64,000 nucleotides of DNA. Origin: Arctopsyche grandis. Taxonomy: Eukaryota > Arthropoda > Insecta > Trichoptera > Hydropsychidae. Numbering within the stretch: the first letter of the stretch is position 1; every line of letters begins with the position of its first letter. Position numbers and translations under genes: made by a program. The DNA lies in the NCBI RefSeq assembly GCF_051622035.1, contig NC_135355.1, forward strand, positions 1,798,001-1,862,000, read 5' to 3'. This document shows, one piece after another, positions 46,141-57,982 of the stretch. The notes beneath the pieces are model-generated. The model did not search any database. It saw nothing but the letters and a program-made list of their open reading frames with translations, and was not told the DNA's origin.

Positions 46141-46236
46141 ATGAATTTTAATCAGATCTGGTTTCAACAAGACGGTGCCACTTCCTATACTAGTCATAGA
46201 ACATTTTTAATATCTATGCAATATCAAGTTTGCTAA
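46141..46236 (+). pseudogene. mariner/IS630-like transposase fragment
   Basis: MNFNQIWFQQDGATSYTSHR followed by TFLI is the block with the second catalytic aspartate (QDGA..H). It stops after about 32 residues. It is the companion motif of the fragment at 13,785-13,905, but there is no evidence they are from one copy. It starts 87 bases after the beat stop codon. Confidence 0.75.
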
Positions 46237-46620
46237 TGTTTCACTTTACCACGTTTATAAGAATTGATTTTGTATGTCAATATTTTTTTTGTTTTATCGA
46301 AACGTACTAATTCGAGTAATTCGGTAAATCATTTTAAATTGAGTTCAAAAATTATTTTGTCTATGATCGCATGAATGTTGCAAGAACGAGATGAAAAAGA
46401 GATGGAGATCGAATCACTCCATCTCACTCGCTCACCCTGACTTACGAGTGATGGGCATTTCACAGCAAAAAAATTCGCTAGATTATACATATAGTTATAC
46501 GAATTTTAATGCAATAAAAATAAAAATTATTAGAAAAAATATCCGACTATTGATTTTAATATTCACTTTTTGGCACCGTTTTGAGGACAGATTTAGAATT
46601 AAAAACTGCAAAACCATTTA
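46220..46620 (+). repeat. Duplicated segment, copy 1
   Basis: TTTCACTTTACCACGTTTATA, TTTTATCGAAACGTACTAAT and TGATGGGCATTTCACAGC recur in the same order at 47,660-47,935 with moderate divergence. Copy 1 has about 60 extra bases in the middle. Confidence 0.7.
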
Positions 46621-46912
46621 GATTACTTTCTTTGGAGTTAACAACGTTGAGCAACAAAAAAATTAGCGGAACTGAAACTAATCAATATTTACTAAGTTTG
46701 AATTACTTAATTTGAATATGACAATTTTTTCTGTTGGCTTGTTCTCGTTCAATAGATATGAGCGTTTAAAAAAATGAGCAATTTTTACAGATTTTTGGCT
46801 TTTGCAGTATTTAATTCAAAATTTAGTATTGCTGTACCAAAAGTGAGTATCAATAGTCATATGTTTTTTTATAATGATTGTGATTTTTTTTATTGCTTTG
46901 AAATACTAATAA

Positions 46913-47604
46913 CACTGTTCGACAAATGACGACTTTTTTGTTCGACAAATGACGAATAACAAAAATTCTATTGATAACAGGCTTACATCGATAAAATAAA
47001 CGAATTTTTGTTATTAATCCACAAGAATAGTCGAAATATGATTGTGGAATGTTATTTAATTCTCATATAAAGATAATTTAACATATTATCCCTATTAATT
47101 CAATTCAGATTCGTGTAAATACTATGTATGTAGTACGAGCTTTTTGCTCGCAATTTTACCGATTTAAAGTTCAGCACACTTCCAATTAACCGTTTTAAAC
47201 GAAAACAAAAAATAGTGTGGTCAGAACAATATCCCAATAAACATGTTTCAATAGAAAATACTCAATATAAAATAGTATTAACAGTAAGAAAAAATCCCAA
47301 GTGAAAATACGAACTTTAGACTTTTGATTTGAACTAGACGACTACTTAGGAAGATTTGAAAGCTGAAAAGTACTAAAAATAGAAGATAAAATACCCGACT
47401 ATAGATTTCAATATTCATTTTGAACAGGAAATTGACAGATTTTGAGACATCAACCGAACAACACCAAGATATAGAAAAATCGCGTGATTTAAAAAACACA
47501 TATATCTCCGAATCTCGAGCCAATCAACATTTTTTATTACCAGATTCGTGTTCACTGGGAAAAGTCATATTTCGTCTCTGAACCATTTTTCGTGTCGAAC
47601 AGTG
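46913..47604. mobile_element. CACTG-ended element, complete, TAA target
   Basis: It starts CACTGTTCGACAAATGACG and ends GTGTCGAACAGTG with TAA at 46,910-46,912 and 47,605-47,607. It carries the long family core and lies between the two copies of the 46,220/47,660 duplication. Confidence 0.8.
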
Positions 47605-47659
47605 TAATTAATTATCTAGCAAATTTTAAAAAGCAAAAATAAACCTTTTTACGTAATAT

Positions 47660-47935
47660 CAATTTTGCTAATATTTCACTTTACCACATTTATAAGAATC
47701 GATTTTGTATGTCAATATTTTTTTTATTTTATCGAAACGTACTAATTCGAGTAATACTAACTTACGAACGATGGGCATTTCACAGCCAAAAAATTCGCTA
47801 GATTATATATTTATACGAATTTCAATGCAATAAAAATAAAAATTAATAGAAAAAACAGGTGACTATTGATTTCAACGCTCACTTTTGGCACCGCTTTGAG
47901 AACAGATTTTGAACTAAAAACTTCGAGACCAAAAG
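47660..47935 (+). repeat. Duplicated segment, copy 2
   Basis: Diverged copy of 46,220-46,620 (see there). Confidence 0.7.
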
Positions 47936-48532
47936 TCTCTAAAAATTGCACATTTTTTTAAACGCCCATATCTCTTATACCTCTTAACGAGGACAAGTCA
48001 ACCAAAAACATTGTCATATTCGAATTCAATGGGTCAAACTAACTTAAACAAATGAGTAAAGATTGATTAGTATCCCATCCGGTATGTAAAAAATGTGGTT
48101 TTTTGTTGCTCGATGTAATCTAGAGAAAACTTCAGTTCCTAAAAGACATCATTCAATGTCAATGGAAAATTGGGATGATTATCGGTAAAATTGTTGAATT
48201 TCACTTATAATTTTCAACATCTGGAAGACCAAACTTGGAATGCAATTGCTAAAAATTTTCATCAAATTCAGTAAATATTTAACCTCTCGAATCAGTTTTT
48301 TCTAATTCGAGACATATTTCATATATTAAACCAGAATTAGGGGGGGGGGGGAATTCTCATCAAAAACTTAACTCTATTTTTGGAAAAAAAAACAAAAACA
48401 TACAGATTGGCTTTTTAAAAAAAAATCAAACTTTCAGACAATAAAGATTTCCGATGCTCACTGATTTGGTTTTTGTTTTTTTCTATAAAAAAACTTCCTA
48501 CCAATACCATTGGGATCGCTTTTGACTATTAA
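47936..48532. other. Intergenic, no gene recognised
   Basis: AT-rich, with a G run at 48,340-48,351. Confidence 0.5.
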
Positions 48533-49131
48533 CATACATAATTACATAAAATTAAAAATTTCTCAGGTTCTACAACGATTTCTACACATTTGCTAGCAGC
48601 ATTCGTTTCATTCTGTGCGTTAGTTAAGCATCTATCGAGCTAACGATACAAATATTATAAATAAACTGAACGTTACCTGTGAAGGATGATAATAATTTTT
48701 CAAATACTTAAATGTGATACATAATCAAAAAAAAAATGTTTTTTTTAAATAAATGTATTTTTGTTTGTTTCGGAGTGCATATTTTAAATCAGAGGTTCTT
48801 GAAATCGGGGATACGAAATTGTTTAGTATATATAATATAATAGTAATAATGATGACGTGAATAAGAACCGCTGTTTTAAATCATGAAGGCAATCACTAGT
48901 TGTCTAGTAAATAAATAAATGAATAATTTAAACTATTTATATGTAAATAAATGTTTTTTGGAAGTAAGTAATTGTGATACATTAATTATATAATATATAT
49001 TATGTGTAATAAATTGATATATAATAATACATATAAACACTTCAACCTTGTTTTTATACAATTAAATTTTCAATACAATATACCCTTGTAGGAGTTCCAA
49101 AAAACCACCCGAAAGAAAGAGCCGGTTTTTG
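48533..49131. repeat. 0.6 kb dispersed block, copy 1
   Basis: From CATACATAATTACATAAAAT to GAAAGAGCCGGTTTTTGG it is nearly identical to 55,258-55,876. No TIR, tail or target duplication was seen. CCGGTTT-type motifs continue to about 49,810 in this copy only, so it may be longer here. Confidence 0.85.
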
Positions 49132-51395
49132 GTTTTTTTTACGAATAAAAAGCCTGTTGACTGGATTTCACCGGTTTCAGAAAATTAAGAACTTTTTAAA
49201 GTTTTAAATTTTTATATCGAAAAAAAATTGTAAATATGTATTTATTTTAATGTGCAAAAAAATAATTGTTTATAAATTAAAATGAGTTAAATAAACATTA
49301 TGAACTTTCTTAAAATCAGCATAAAATTATTATTATTGCAAATATCACAGCCATAAAATGGCAGATCCTGAATACGTACAAATAATTAAATGACTTAAAT
49401 AAGCTACTATCAAAAAGAACAAATCTACAAATTATGGAAAACCCAATTTGCCGAAATTGTGAAAGGCCTTGTGTATGTTAATTAATCTACTTTCAATAAT
49501 ATTTTATTGGTTTATGACCTGGTCTTTGTCCATTACTATATCTCAAAGCCACCGCTAAGTGAAGTATCTTTTTTTGTTGTTCAAAGAAATTTACGCCTAT
49601 TCGTTAAGAAAGTTTGGGTCCAATACACATTTTTTGTTTATTGATTTTTCTTAAATATTTGAAATTCACAATTGTTAATTTTGAGGAGAAAAAACATTAA
49701 TTTAAGAAAACCTTAAAAAGCCGGTTTATCGAACCAAAAAAGCGGGATTCCGGTTTTTTGAAAGATAATCAAAAAGTTGGTTTTTCGGTATCGGTTTAAG
49801 CCGGTTTGAAATCCCTAATATCCATGCATACATCAAGACTTTCCAAATTATGATTCAAGCTCATGTTATTTTTAATTATGAATTGACTTAATCCAAACTT
49901 TTGTAACTTTATTGATTTTTAAAATATATATGTACATACATATCTAAGGACGGGCGAACTTTTCATCAAATGGAGAATTCGTCAAATGCATCAACACTTT
50001 CATACATGTCTATTTTACATTATTTTTTTGATATTCTCTCGGTTTGATCGATGGGCATTAATTATCCAAATGAATAGTCCTTGATGAACGTTTCTTCGAT
50101 GAACAGTCCTAGTTCATATCTTTATTTTTAGTGAAAATTTGGCATCACATAGTTTAAAATCACTGTAACGTATTCATTCTATTTTAAAATAATATTTTTT
50201 ACGAACGTGGTGTATAATTTGATTTCGTGGAAAACACGGTTTTTCCACATTTATGTTTATTTTTTAGATACGCTTTCCGATTATTATTACAATGAAACAT
50301 GTTTACAATAATAATACTATTTGAAAAGATTGAAAAAAAAACAATATCTTAAGGAAAAACTGAGTTTTCCACCGGTATCATACACGTGTGTAAACAACTT
50401 GTATGAAAACCACTTTTATTCAATTTTTTTCTGCCTTCATACTATTTGAATGGTTCGAGTACATGTTAACGTAATGTAATTTCGGAAGAAAAAAAACTTA
50501 AATTGAATTTGAAAATCGTTCACGTGTTCCCCTTATATAATATGTACAATATAATATAATATAATATTCTCGGCTCACTGTTGTTGAATACGTCAACAAA
50601 GTTCTAAGAACTATAATACTTAGCAGGCAGTTTCCAATTTAATGTTAATCGAAGGCAACTTTGCCCGTGACATTCTTTGGTTTACAGTTTCAGGGAAGAC
50701 TTCCCAGTTCGCAAACTTATCCGAACTCGATCGCTATACGATATACGATATACCCCGAAATATAGTACACATATACCTATATATTAATTATACCGAGATA
50801 TAAACTTGCGAATATGAAATAAAAAAAAAATAAAATAGAAGCCGATGTGTCAATTAGGCTCGACACGTCGCGTGTCTTTTTGCGTACTATTTTTTTCGGC
50901 TTCGTTCTATTATCCTCGAACCACTCTGTCTTCATTGAGCATTATATTCTAAGGTTTATTTTTACTTTATGTATTTTTTTTTCACTCCCACGCGTTATAA
51001 GGAACAGAAGAGCGAGCCCTGTTTGTGACCCTTTTCCTACCCGCGCGGCCCTGGCTGCTTTCACTCGAGTAAAGGATCGCTCCTACGTGAGCCACACCTA
51101 ATAAGAAAGTATCACAAAAACCGAATTTTATACATATAAATATACATACAAAGTGATTTAAGACTCATGATACACATTGCGTAATAAGGAAAAATCATAC
51201 ATTGAAATTTATTTAATATTTACTGAAATGGGTTCGCTCTAAAATGAAGGAAATGTACATGTTTTCCAAAGAACATAAAGGCAAATTTAGAATATTATAC
51301 TTATTACTGTTATTAAAAATAGTCCTACATTGTTCAGGATGAAAAAATATCTTCCAAAGGATTCCTAAAATCCGTACAATGGGATAAATCCAGCA
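49132..51395. other. Intergenic, mostly unassigned
   Basis: The 49,140-49,810 part has repeated AAGCCGGTTT motifs in both directions. From 50,570 to 51,110 composition is less AT-rich (TATACGATATACGATATACC at 50,734); the frame at 50,847-51,101 has no recognisable domain. Confidence 0.5.
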
Positions 51396-51500
51396 ATATA
51401 GCTCAGTGGTTAGCATATAATGCTTTCAAATTGGGGATCATAGTTTCAATCCCTGGCCCAAGGTTGCTGACTAGGCCGGTTGGATTTTTTTTTCATAAAA
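51396..51500 (+). mobile_element. tRNA-like SINE head
   Basis: CCAGCAATATAGCTCAGTGG with TTAGCATATAATGCTTTCAA and B-box-like GTTTCAATCCC reads as a tRNA-related SINE start. I do not see a tRNA acceptor stem, so it is not a tRNA gene. Confidence 0.6.
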
Positions 51501-51679
51501 AAAAAATATTTTCTCATATTGTCATTACGAGTTACCCCCGAGCGACACATACATATGTTTTCATATTTGTAAATATATAAATGTATAAATTATAAATTAA
51601 AGATCATATTCAAATAGTTGGTAGGATGGTTTTGCCAATTTGGTAATGAATCGTTTTAGCAATTAAACGATCAAGTCAA

Positions 51680-51752
51680 ATCAGCACTTGAACCCGGGAA
51701 CCTCTCTATGGTTAGCATTAACGCAACCACTGAGCTATACTTCTGTTGTACC
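51680..51752 (-). mobile_element. tRNA-like SINE head, inverted
   Basis: In reverse: TATAGCTCAGTGGTTGCGTT and CCCGGGTTCAAGTG, A- and B-box-like. A similar inverted head is at 52,925-53,017. Confidence 0.6.
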
Positions 51753-51820
51753 TACATGTTTATTTATATGAAGATTTAAAACCTTTCCGGGTTCGTGATG
51801 AACTTTTTTATATATCATAT

Positions 51821-52201
51821 TGTACGTAGGGGTGGGTGGAGGATCCAAATAAAAGGCCAAAGTCGCTTCACAGCATTTATTGGGTGATTAAGGAGATCCA
51901 CGCACTGCCAGTATTCCGTCAAGAATGCCTTCATATGGCCTAAGTACCTGCTTATAAAGGGCAGGTCGCTCTCTGCATCTTCCTCGACGCGTTTGTTTAC
52001 CTATTGTTATAGTCACGTACCAGATATGCAGTCCCACGGTCTCGCGCTGTCAGTTCTGAGAACTCTAGCGGGAAGCGACTGAAGGCCGTTACTGACCACT
52101 AAGTCCTTTTGGGGGTCTCCATTGTTAGCCGACAGCACTTAATCCTGGAGATAATCCTCGAAAACCAATTATAACAGCGGCTTTTTTAAGCATATGCTAC
52201 A
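51821..52201 (-). mobile_element. Solo LTR (family L1), ATAT target
   Basis: The left end TGTACGTAGGGGTGGG and right end GCATATGCTACA are flanked by ATAT (51,817-51,820, 52,202-52,205). Its right flank (52,202-52,265) is similar to the left flank of the LTR at 20,530. Confidence 0.8.
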
Positions 52202-52276
52202 ATATGTTTATCCATGGTGTAAATACATAGTTTTTCAGCATCAAATTTGCTATACTATGAACATATTTCATGATAT

Positions 52277-52658
52277 TGTTACGTACGCCGCGGATTAAGC
52301 GAATAGAATCCCAGAGACTGTGTGACCGTTCAAGGACTATCTGTTAACGGATTAACTAAGTGCATACCGTGCGACCGGTATAAGTGGTTTCAAGGATTAG
52401 CGACAGGCTAAGTGCAAGTAAGCTAAACAATGATTGCACTTCTCATACCGTGGAAATACATATCCAAATGCGTGACTATACAGTAGGTAAACAGATTAGA
52501 CGCCCTAAGAGATCTACCCCTTATAAGGCGGTACGTAGGCGATATTATGTCATTCTGGACTGAGCACTGCCAGTGTGTGTATCTCCTTAATCATCAATAA
52601 ATGCTGTGAAAAGACTGTTGGCCTTTGACTTGGATCCTCCACCTACCCCTACGCAACA
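52277..52658 (+). mobile_element. Diverged solo LTR of the L1 group, ATAT target
   Basis: It runs from TGTTACGTACGCCG to CCCCTACGCAACA with ATAT at 52,273-52,276 and 52,659-52,662. CCTTATAAGGCGG and CAATAAATGCTGTGAAAAG are the TATA-like and polyadenylation regions. It aligns with L1 mainly in its 3' half, so it is a sister subfamily inserted 75 bp away in the opposite orientation. Confidence 0.8.
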
Positions 52659-52924
52659 ATATAATGAGATTTGAAATGGCTCAGAGTATGGGATTGAAGG
52701 ACTGCCATACAAAAACGCCCGGCCAACGCCGGTCAATCACTATTCTCCATTATGTGACTTCAATATAAAATATAAGAACGAAAAAAGTGCCTTTATCACT
52801 GTTTAATTGAACTGTGAAGGGGCAATAGAAAGCCACGTTTGGATAGCTAGCTGTCAAAGTCGATTGACTTGGATTTACAAATATTCAAGTTTGACCAGTA
52901 GTATTACAAAAATACTTCATAATA

Positions 52925-53160
52925 AATTATTTTTCAATCAAAGTCAACCAAGGGCTTGAACCCAGGAACCTTTTGTGGTAAGCATTAACGCAACCATCGA
53001 GCTATACTGCTGGATTTATATATGTACAGTGACTCCAAATCGATAATTTCCTATCAGAGTTCGCCAATTTATCAGATTTTATTGTTGAAACGGTTGCAAA
53101 AAATTGCCAACCTATTCTCGTTTGACATCATTATTGATTTGATTTCAAATTTATAGTAAT
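52925..53160 (-). mobile_element. SINE pieces
   Basis: An inverted tRNA-like head (CCAGCAGTATAGCTCGATGG, GGTTCCTGGGTTCAAGCCC in reverse) at 52,925-53,017 is followed by a body piece in the other direction (53,028-53,110, CCTATCAGAGTTCGCCAATTT). Confidence 0.55.
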
Positions 53161-53596
53161 ACAAATATAAAGTTAATACGTAAAAATTTGGCCAAAGGTG
53201 CAAAGCCCGTAATAGGCCCATACTATATATAAATAATAATAAAAAATAACATATACGTAGATTTGTAGATTTGCATAGTGATCAAACAAACTTTAATTCG
53301 TATACAATACAACTTCAGAGTCCATGAGTGACCATTTTCATTTTCACATTGATCATTTGATTGATTCTTTTAAATTTAATCTTGAAAATTAATTACAATA
53401 TATTCAATGTAACCATTTTAGTTGAAAATATTGAGCAAATCATCGTGATTGGTGGCATGAGGGGAATAAGAGGAAGTACCAGATGTTTGACTCCTTCAAT
53501 AGACTAGAGATTCGTCATTGGAGTGTTCTCAATCATTCAGAATATAATTAAATTAAGAAGAAGAAAAGCCGAAAACAGGTAAACCAATAGGATGAC

Positions 53597-53905
53597 CAGC
53601 AGCATATGTACATAGATCAATGGTTAGTATATATGTATGTAGGTAGATATAATGCTTTCAATTGTATGGTCTCGGGTTCTAACTCGTATGGTTCTGGCTT
53701 AGATATGTGACTTAAAGGTCCAGATGATAGGGTCACCAATTTCATGTAAACGGTTCCAACAAATCGGCAACCCTGTCAAAAGTTCGAGTTATTCAGCATC
53801 TCGATTTAAGCTGATTAGAAAATGCTGCAAAAATTTGTTCATAGATGTCTCTGTGGCCGTTAATCGTTTGACCATAGGTGTCGTATTTAATAAATGCGTT
53901 GTTTA
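53597..53905 (+). mobile_element. tRNA-derived SINE, family 2
   Basis: GACCAGCAGCATATGTACAT, TAATGCTTTCAATTGTATGG, a GGGTTCTAACTCG B-box-like motif and the family body. It directly precedes the Helitron start at 53,908. Confidence 0.7.
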
Positions 53906-54252
53906 AATCTATATTGTATATAAAAATCAATGTTTGTCTGTCTGTCTGTCTCGAATAAGCTGCTAAACCACTGAATCGATTACGATGGAACTTTCAAGAT
54001 TTGTTGTATGCATGTCCGGGAAGATTACTTTGTTAAAAAAAAAGCGGGAAAAAAACATCTCAATAATAATATTCGTAATTACGATTTTATCGACGCGAAA
54101 GTATGAAGCGTCAGTGTGTAGCTAAGGAAATGTTTACGTTGGTATCTAACTTGCACGCACGCATGCCAACCCATACATTACGTACCACTCATGACAATCC
54201 TACATATATATAAAAATCAATATTTGTCTCTCTGTCACGTATGCGTTCCTAT

Positions 54253-55037
54253 TGTTACGGGGACAAGTAGGAGATGGTGTAGAATATTATAGTCACAGAT
54301 TTTGTCAAATGATTATATTCTTTAATTAGCAGTAAATATAAACAAGACTAATATACAAGTTTGTATTACAAGTTACTAGTCTCGATGTCCTACCACAAGT
54401 GCCTTGTGAGACTGTTTAATCGCAAGTAACTATGTAGTAATCACAAGTTACTAGTAAGGCAGTTTAATCACAAGTGAGGTTCAATAGATCTAACATGAGC
54501 ATTAATACACAAAAGAATGATAAGTTTTAACCAATCACAGAATGTTGGTAAATAACAAAGTGATTAAGATACAGAGCAACATCCGTGTGTAAGACAGTTT
54601 TAATATTTGATTTATGTATCCTTTGAGAGTATCGAGACATTTTTGAGTAGATAAACAATTTATCATAGAGATAAATAGTGATAATAATATTTGAGGGTTT
54701 ACGTTTGTCGAGGGACAAAATGCAGCTATAGCAATAAAGATTATAAAAAGTAATACTTTGGCTTTCAACAGGTCATTAACTATGTCGTCTTATATAACAA
54801 TCGTGTTAGAAACTCGCATAAATTATAATAGATAAAAGTTAAGTAGATAGGATTGAACAGAATAGTTGATTGTACAGGATGGAAGCAATAGAGAAATTGA
54901 AAGTCTCATAAATAATGAGGGATAACTTTAAGAGATAACATCATAAGTAGTTAAAAATGAAACGGATGTTCAAACTTAAGGTTAAAGGGTAGTATACATA
55001 AGTATATACATAGGTTGTAAGATCGTACCACATAACA
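54253..55037. mobile_element. Solo LTR (family L4), CTAT target
   Basis: It is bounded by TGTTACGGGGAC and ACCACATAACA with CTAT at 54,249-54,252 and 55,038-55,041. The H3 sequence (GCGTTCCTAT then ACTTTACTATTTAATTTG) reads through when it is removed, as the reverse H3 copy at 60,630-61,316 confirms. Confidence 0.75.
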
Positions 55038-55257
55038 CTATACTTTACTATTTAATTTGATTGATAAGTACTAAATTAAAACTAAAACATTCATTTATCA
55101 AAACGCATCGAGAAACAAGAACGGGAACGGTAATTGCATGCGTTATTGTACAGTGGAACGATGGAACTTTCGATATTTATTGTATGCATGTCCGGGAAGC
55201 TTACTGTGAAAAAAAAATCGGCCAAAAACAGGAACGGAAACGGGATAAACGGGAATG

Positions 55258-55876
55258 ACATACATAATTACATAATTACATAAAATTAAAAATTTCTCAG
55301 GTTCTACAACGATTTCTACACATTTGCTAGCAGCATTCGTTTCATTCTGTGCGTTAGTTAAGCATCTATCGAGCTAACGATACAAATATTATAAATAAAC
55401 TGAACGTTACCTGTGAAGGATGATAATAATTTTTCAAATACTTAAATGTGATACATAATCAAAAAAAAAATGTTTTTTTAAAATAAATGTATTTTTTTTT
55501 GTTTTGGAGTGCATATTTTAAATCAGAGGTTCTTGAAATCGGGGATACGAAATTGTTTAGTATATATAATATAATAGTAATAATGATGACGTGAATAAGA
55601 ACCGCTGTTTTTAATCATGAAGGCAATCACTAGTTGTCTAGTAAATAAATAAATGAATAATTTAAACTATTTATATGTAAATAAATGTTTTTTGGAAGTA
55701 AGTAATTGTGATACATTAATTATATAATATATATTATGTGTAATAAATTGATATATAATAATACATATAAACACTTCAACCTTGTTTTTATACAATTAAA
55801 TTTTCAATACAATATACCCTTGTAGGAGTTCCAAAAAACCACCCGAAAGAAAGAGCCGGTTTTCGGTTTTTTGCAA
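55258..55876. repeat. 0.6 kb dispersed block, copy 2, inside H3
   Basis: Near-identical to 48,533-49,131; it interrupts H3 between AACGGGAATGA and AACGCAATAATTTC. Its junctions mark the limits of the moving unit. Confidence 0.85.
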
Positions 55877-56067
55877 CGCAATAATTTCAAATGTTTTCGC
55901 GTCGTGACATGCGTTGTTGTTAGGGTAAAATAAACGAATAATTGAATAATTTCAAATGTGTTCACTTTCGGGAACGGGAATTTCATGCGTTATCGTGGCA
56001 TTGCAACGCATGCCGGGTTCAGCTAGTAATAAATAAAAACAATTCATAATCTGTATAGCACGGGTTT

Positions 56068-56335
56068 GCTACAAATCGCTGCAAACGACGCGGTTGCATT
56101 TCGGTATTTGACGTCTCGACGAAATTCGCGACTGTTTTAATTTAAGCATGTACGAAAGACGAGATATTAATTGGGTTAGGCTGATAACATTACGATGTGC
56201 ATTGATGATTGGCAATTATTAAAATTGAGTTAGGTCTTTCTGGCAAGTTTAAAAAGGCAAAAGTCGAGACAAACGTATGAAGTGAGCATGCAGCGAAATG
56301 AACATGCAACCGCGTCGTTCGCAGCGATTTGTAGC
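56068..56335. mobile_element. TIR element of about 268 bp
   Basis: GCTACAAATCGCTGCAAACG and the inverse of CGTTCGCAGCGATTTGTAGC are its ends, with the match extending through ACGCGGTTGCAT (about 32 bp). No clear target duplication. Confidence 0.65.
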
Positions 56336-56368
56336 GGAACAATCTTTTAGACGAGAGTGCATGATTAA

Positions 56369-57856
56369 CCCATTTGAACCCACGCGGTCAGTTATGAACT
56401 TACACGATGTATGCCAGCGCGGTCATTCACGGCATTTTACAATTTTGCGTCGTAAAATAAAGGGATCACTCAGGCCGGCCGTAAAACCTTTCGTTACGCT
56501 TGGTTAGATGTTGGTGATGAATTGTAAGAAAGTCACACGAAATGAAATCAGTTCCTTTTGGAGTTTTGAGGGAATAACATCGAGCGCTTTTCGACTTGCA
56601 GATATGTCGAAGAGAAAACATACGTAAGTTTTTTATTTTTACATATTTTTTATTTATCTTTATGTTTCTAATACAGTAGGACTTATTGTATAATATGCAT
56701 AAGAGAAATTGCGTTTATATATCTCATATTCCTGAAAAAAAAAATCAAAAGTCGACGGAGTCGTATATGACTCCTTGGGATAATGACACATATTTTTTTC
56801 CAGAGAATGCAATTTTACTACTGCAGAGATACGGGAAGAAATTGATAATTGGGACGTCTCAACTTCCGGATTCCACATACATACATATTACCACCCCTGG
56901 AAACTGATATTCGGTTAAAGAAAAAAGTAGGGTGGAAATCAATCAACCATTTAGTATAAATATGTATAATAAATATATGGGTGGGGTTGATCAAATGGAT
57001 AACCATATTTCTAACTATAATATAAGTATTAGAGAGAAAAAATGGTACATGCCTATTCTATTTTGGAACATCGATGTAGCTGTGAATAACGCTTGGATTC
57101 TAAGCAAAAGTTTTGGTTGTAAATTTGATAAATTAGGATTTATCAGACAGGTAACAGAGACGTTGTGCAAGTGTTGTGGTCAAAAACGAAAACAATTGGT
57201 CCCATTCAGACCCGGCAAAGTTAATCAAAATCAAAAGGAAGTTGGAAGACATTTGATATTGGTCAAACAGAAAAGGAGAAATTGTGGGCACTGTAAAAAT
57301 AAAACGTTTTCCGCTAGTGATAACTGTGAAATTCCATTGCATGACAAATGTTTTGTACCGTATCATAATAATTAATTATTTTGTCTTCATGTATTTTGTT
57401 TTTACGACTTTTGAACCCAAAATCTCGTTTATGACATTTCTTCTTTTAAAAGGGTGCACCCTTTTTTTTGTTGACGATGTGTATATGTCACAATATATGT
57501 ACCTACGTGTGTTATGTTATGCGATTTGAAAATATTATTTTATCGAAGAGATGCGTGTTTGTTATTTTTAAAATTAATTTTATAAATTTCTTAACAATAA
57601 AATTACAAATAACCAGTGAGAAAGTATTATAACTGATTATGTGACTCCATTGTGATTTTTGTTTTATTTTAAAAAACATGTTTCATTAGCCCCAAAGGTC
57701 ATTCACGGCACCACCTTGAAAATCAATTAATTATCCATCCCTATCCTATAAAAAATATTTCCCATGAAATAACTCAAAGATTTTGGAAAATAAACGAAAA
57801 AATAGTCCTGGGCACATGGGACATGTGTTTTCACGCGAGCTCTGGGTTCAAATGGG
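56369..57856 (+). mobile_element. piggyBac transposon, internally deleted, both TTAA sites present
   Basis: The ends CCCATTTGAACCCACGCG and GAGCTCTGGGTTCAAATGGG are inverted repeats of 14 bp or more, flanked by TTAA at 56,365-56,368 and 57,857-57,860. Inside are a first coding exon (ATG at 56,604, MSKRKHT, then GTAAGT) and the transposase C-terminal part at 56,932-57,375. The middle with the catalytic aspartates is missing, so it is non-autonomous. Confidence 0.9.
56932..57375 (+). pseudogene. piggyBac (PGBD-like) transposase C-terminal fragment
   Basis: An open frame of 147 residues reads INQPFSINMYNKYMGGVDQM, IREKKWYMPILFWNIDVAVN and a cysteine-rich tail (CKCCGQK, CGHCKN, CEIPLHDKCF). These are the last DDE-side block and the Cys-rich domain of piggyBac transposases. 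The real frame extends upstream a little (SVKEKSRVE) before a stop at about 56,907; earlier domains are lost, so the ATG is incidental. Confidence 0.9.
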
Positions 57857-57982
57857 TTAATTGAATAAATAAAATAAAAATTCATTAATAAGACCATTGA
57901 TGCAAGCTGTAGTTTCAACTGTACGCTGCGTTTAAGTACATACCCAGCGATTCTAAAACCTTATCAAGCACACAAATGATTA

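Larger units (their letters stand above)
53908..56026 (+). mobile_element. Helitron-like element (family H3) with nested insertions
   Basis: It starts TCTATATTGTATATAAAAAT after A (53,907) and ends GGCAT-loop-ATGCC, GGGTTCAG, CTAG before T (56,027): a 5-bp hairpin eight bases before CTAG, inserted between A and T. It has TTTGTCTGTCTGTCTGTCTC near its start and a second 5'-like module at 54,200. It carries a solo LTR (54,253-55,037) and the 0.6 kb block (55,258-55,876). A reverse relative with the same double start is at 60,630-61,316. No Rep/helicase is encoded. Confidence 0.7.

Noticed and set aside
51396..51470. Possible tRNA gene
   Set aside because: A- and B-box-like motifs are present but there is no acceptor stem pairing or clear anticodon arm; it fits a SINE head.
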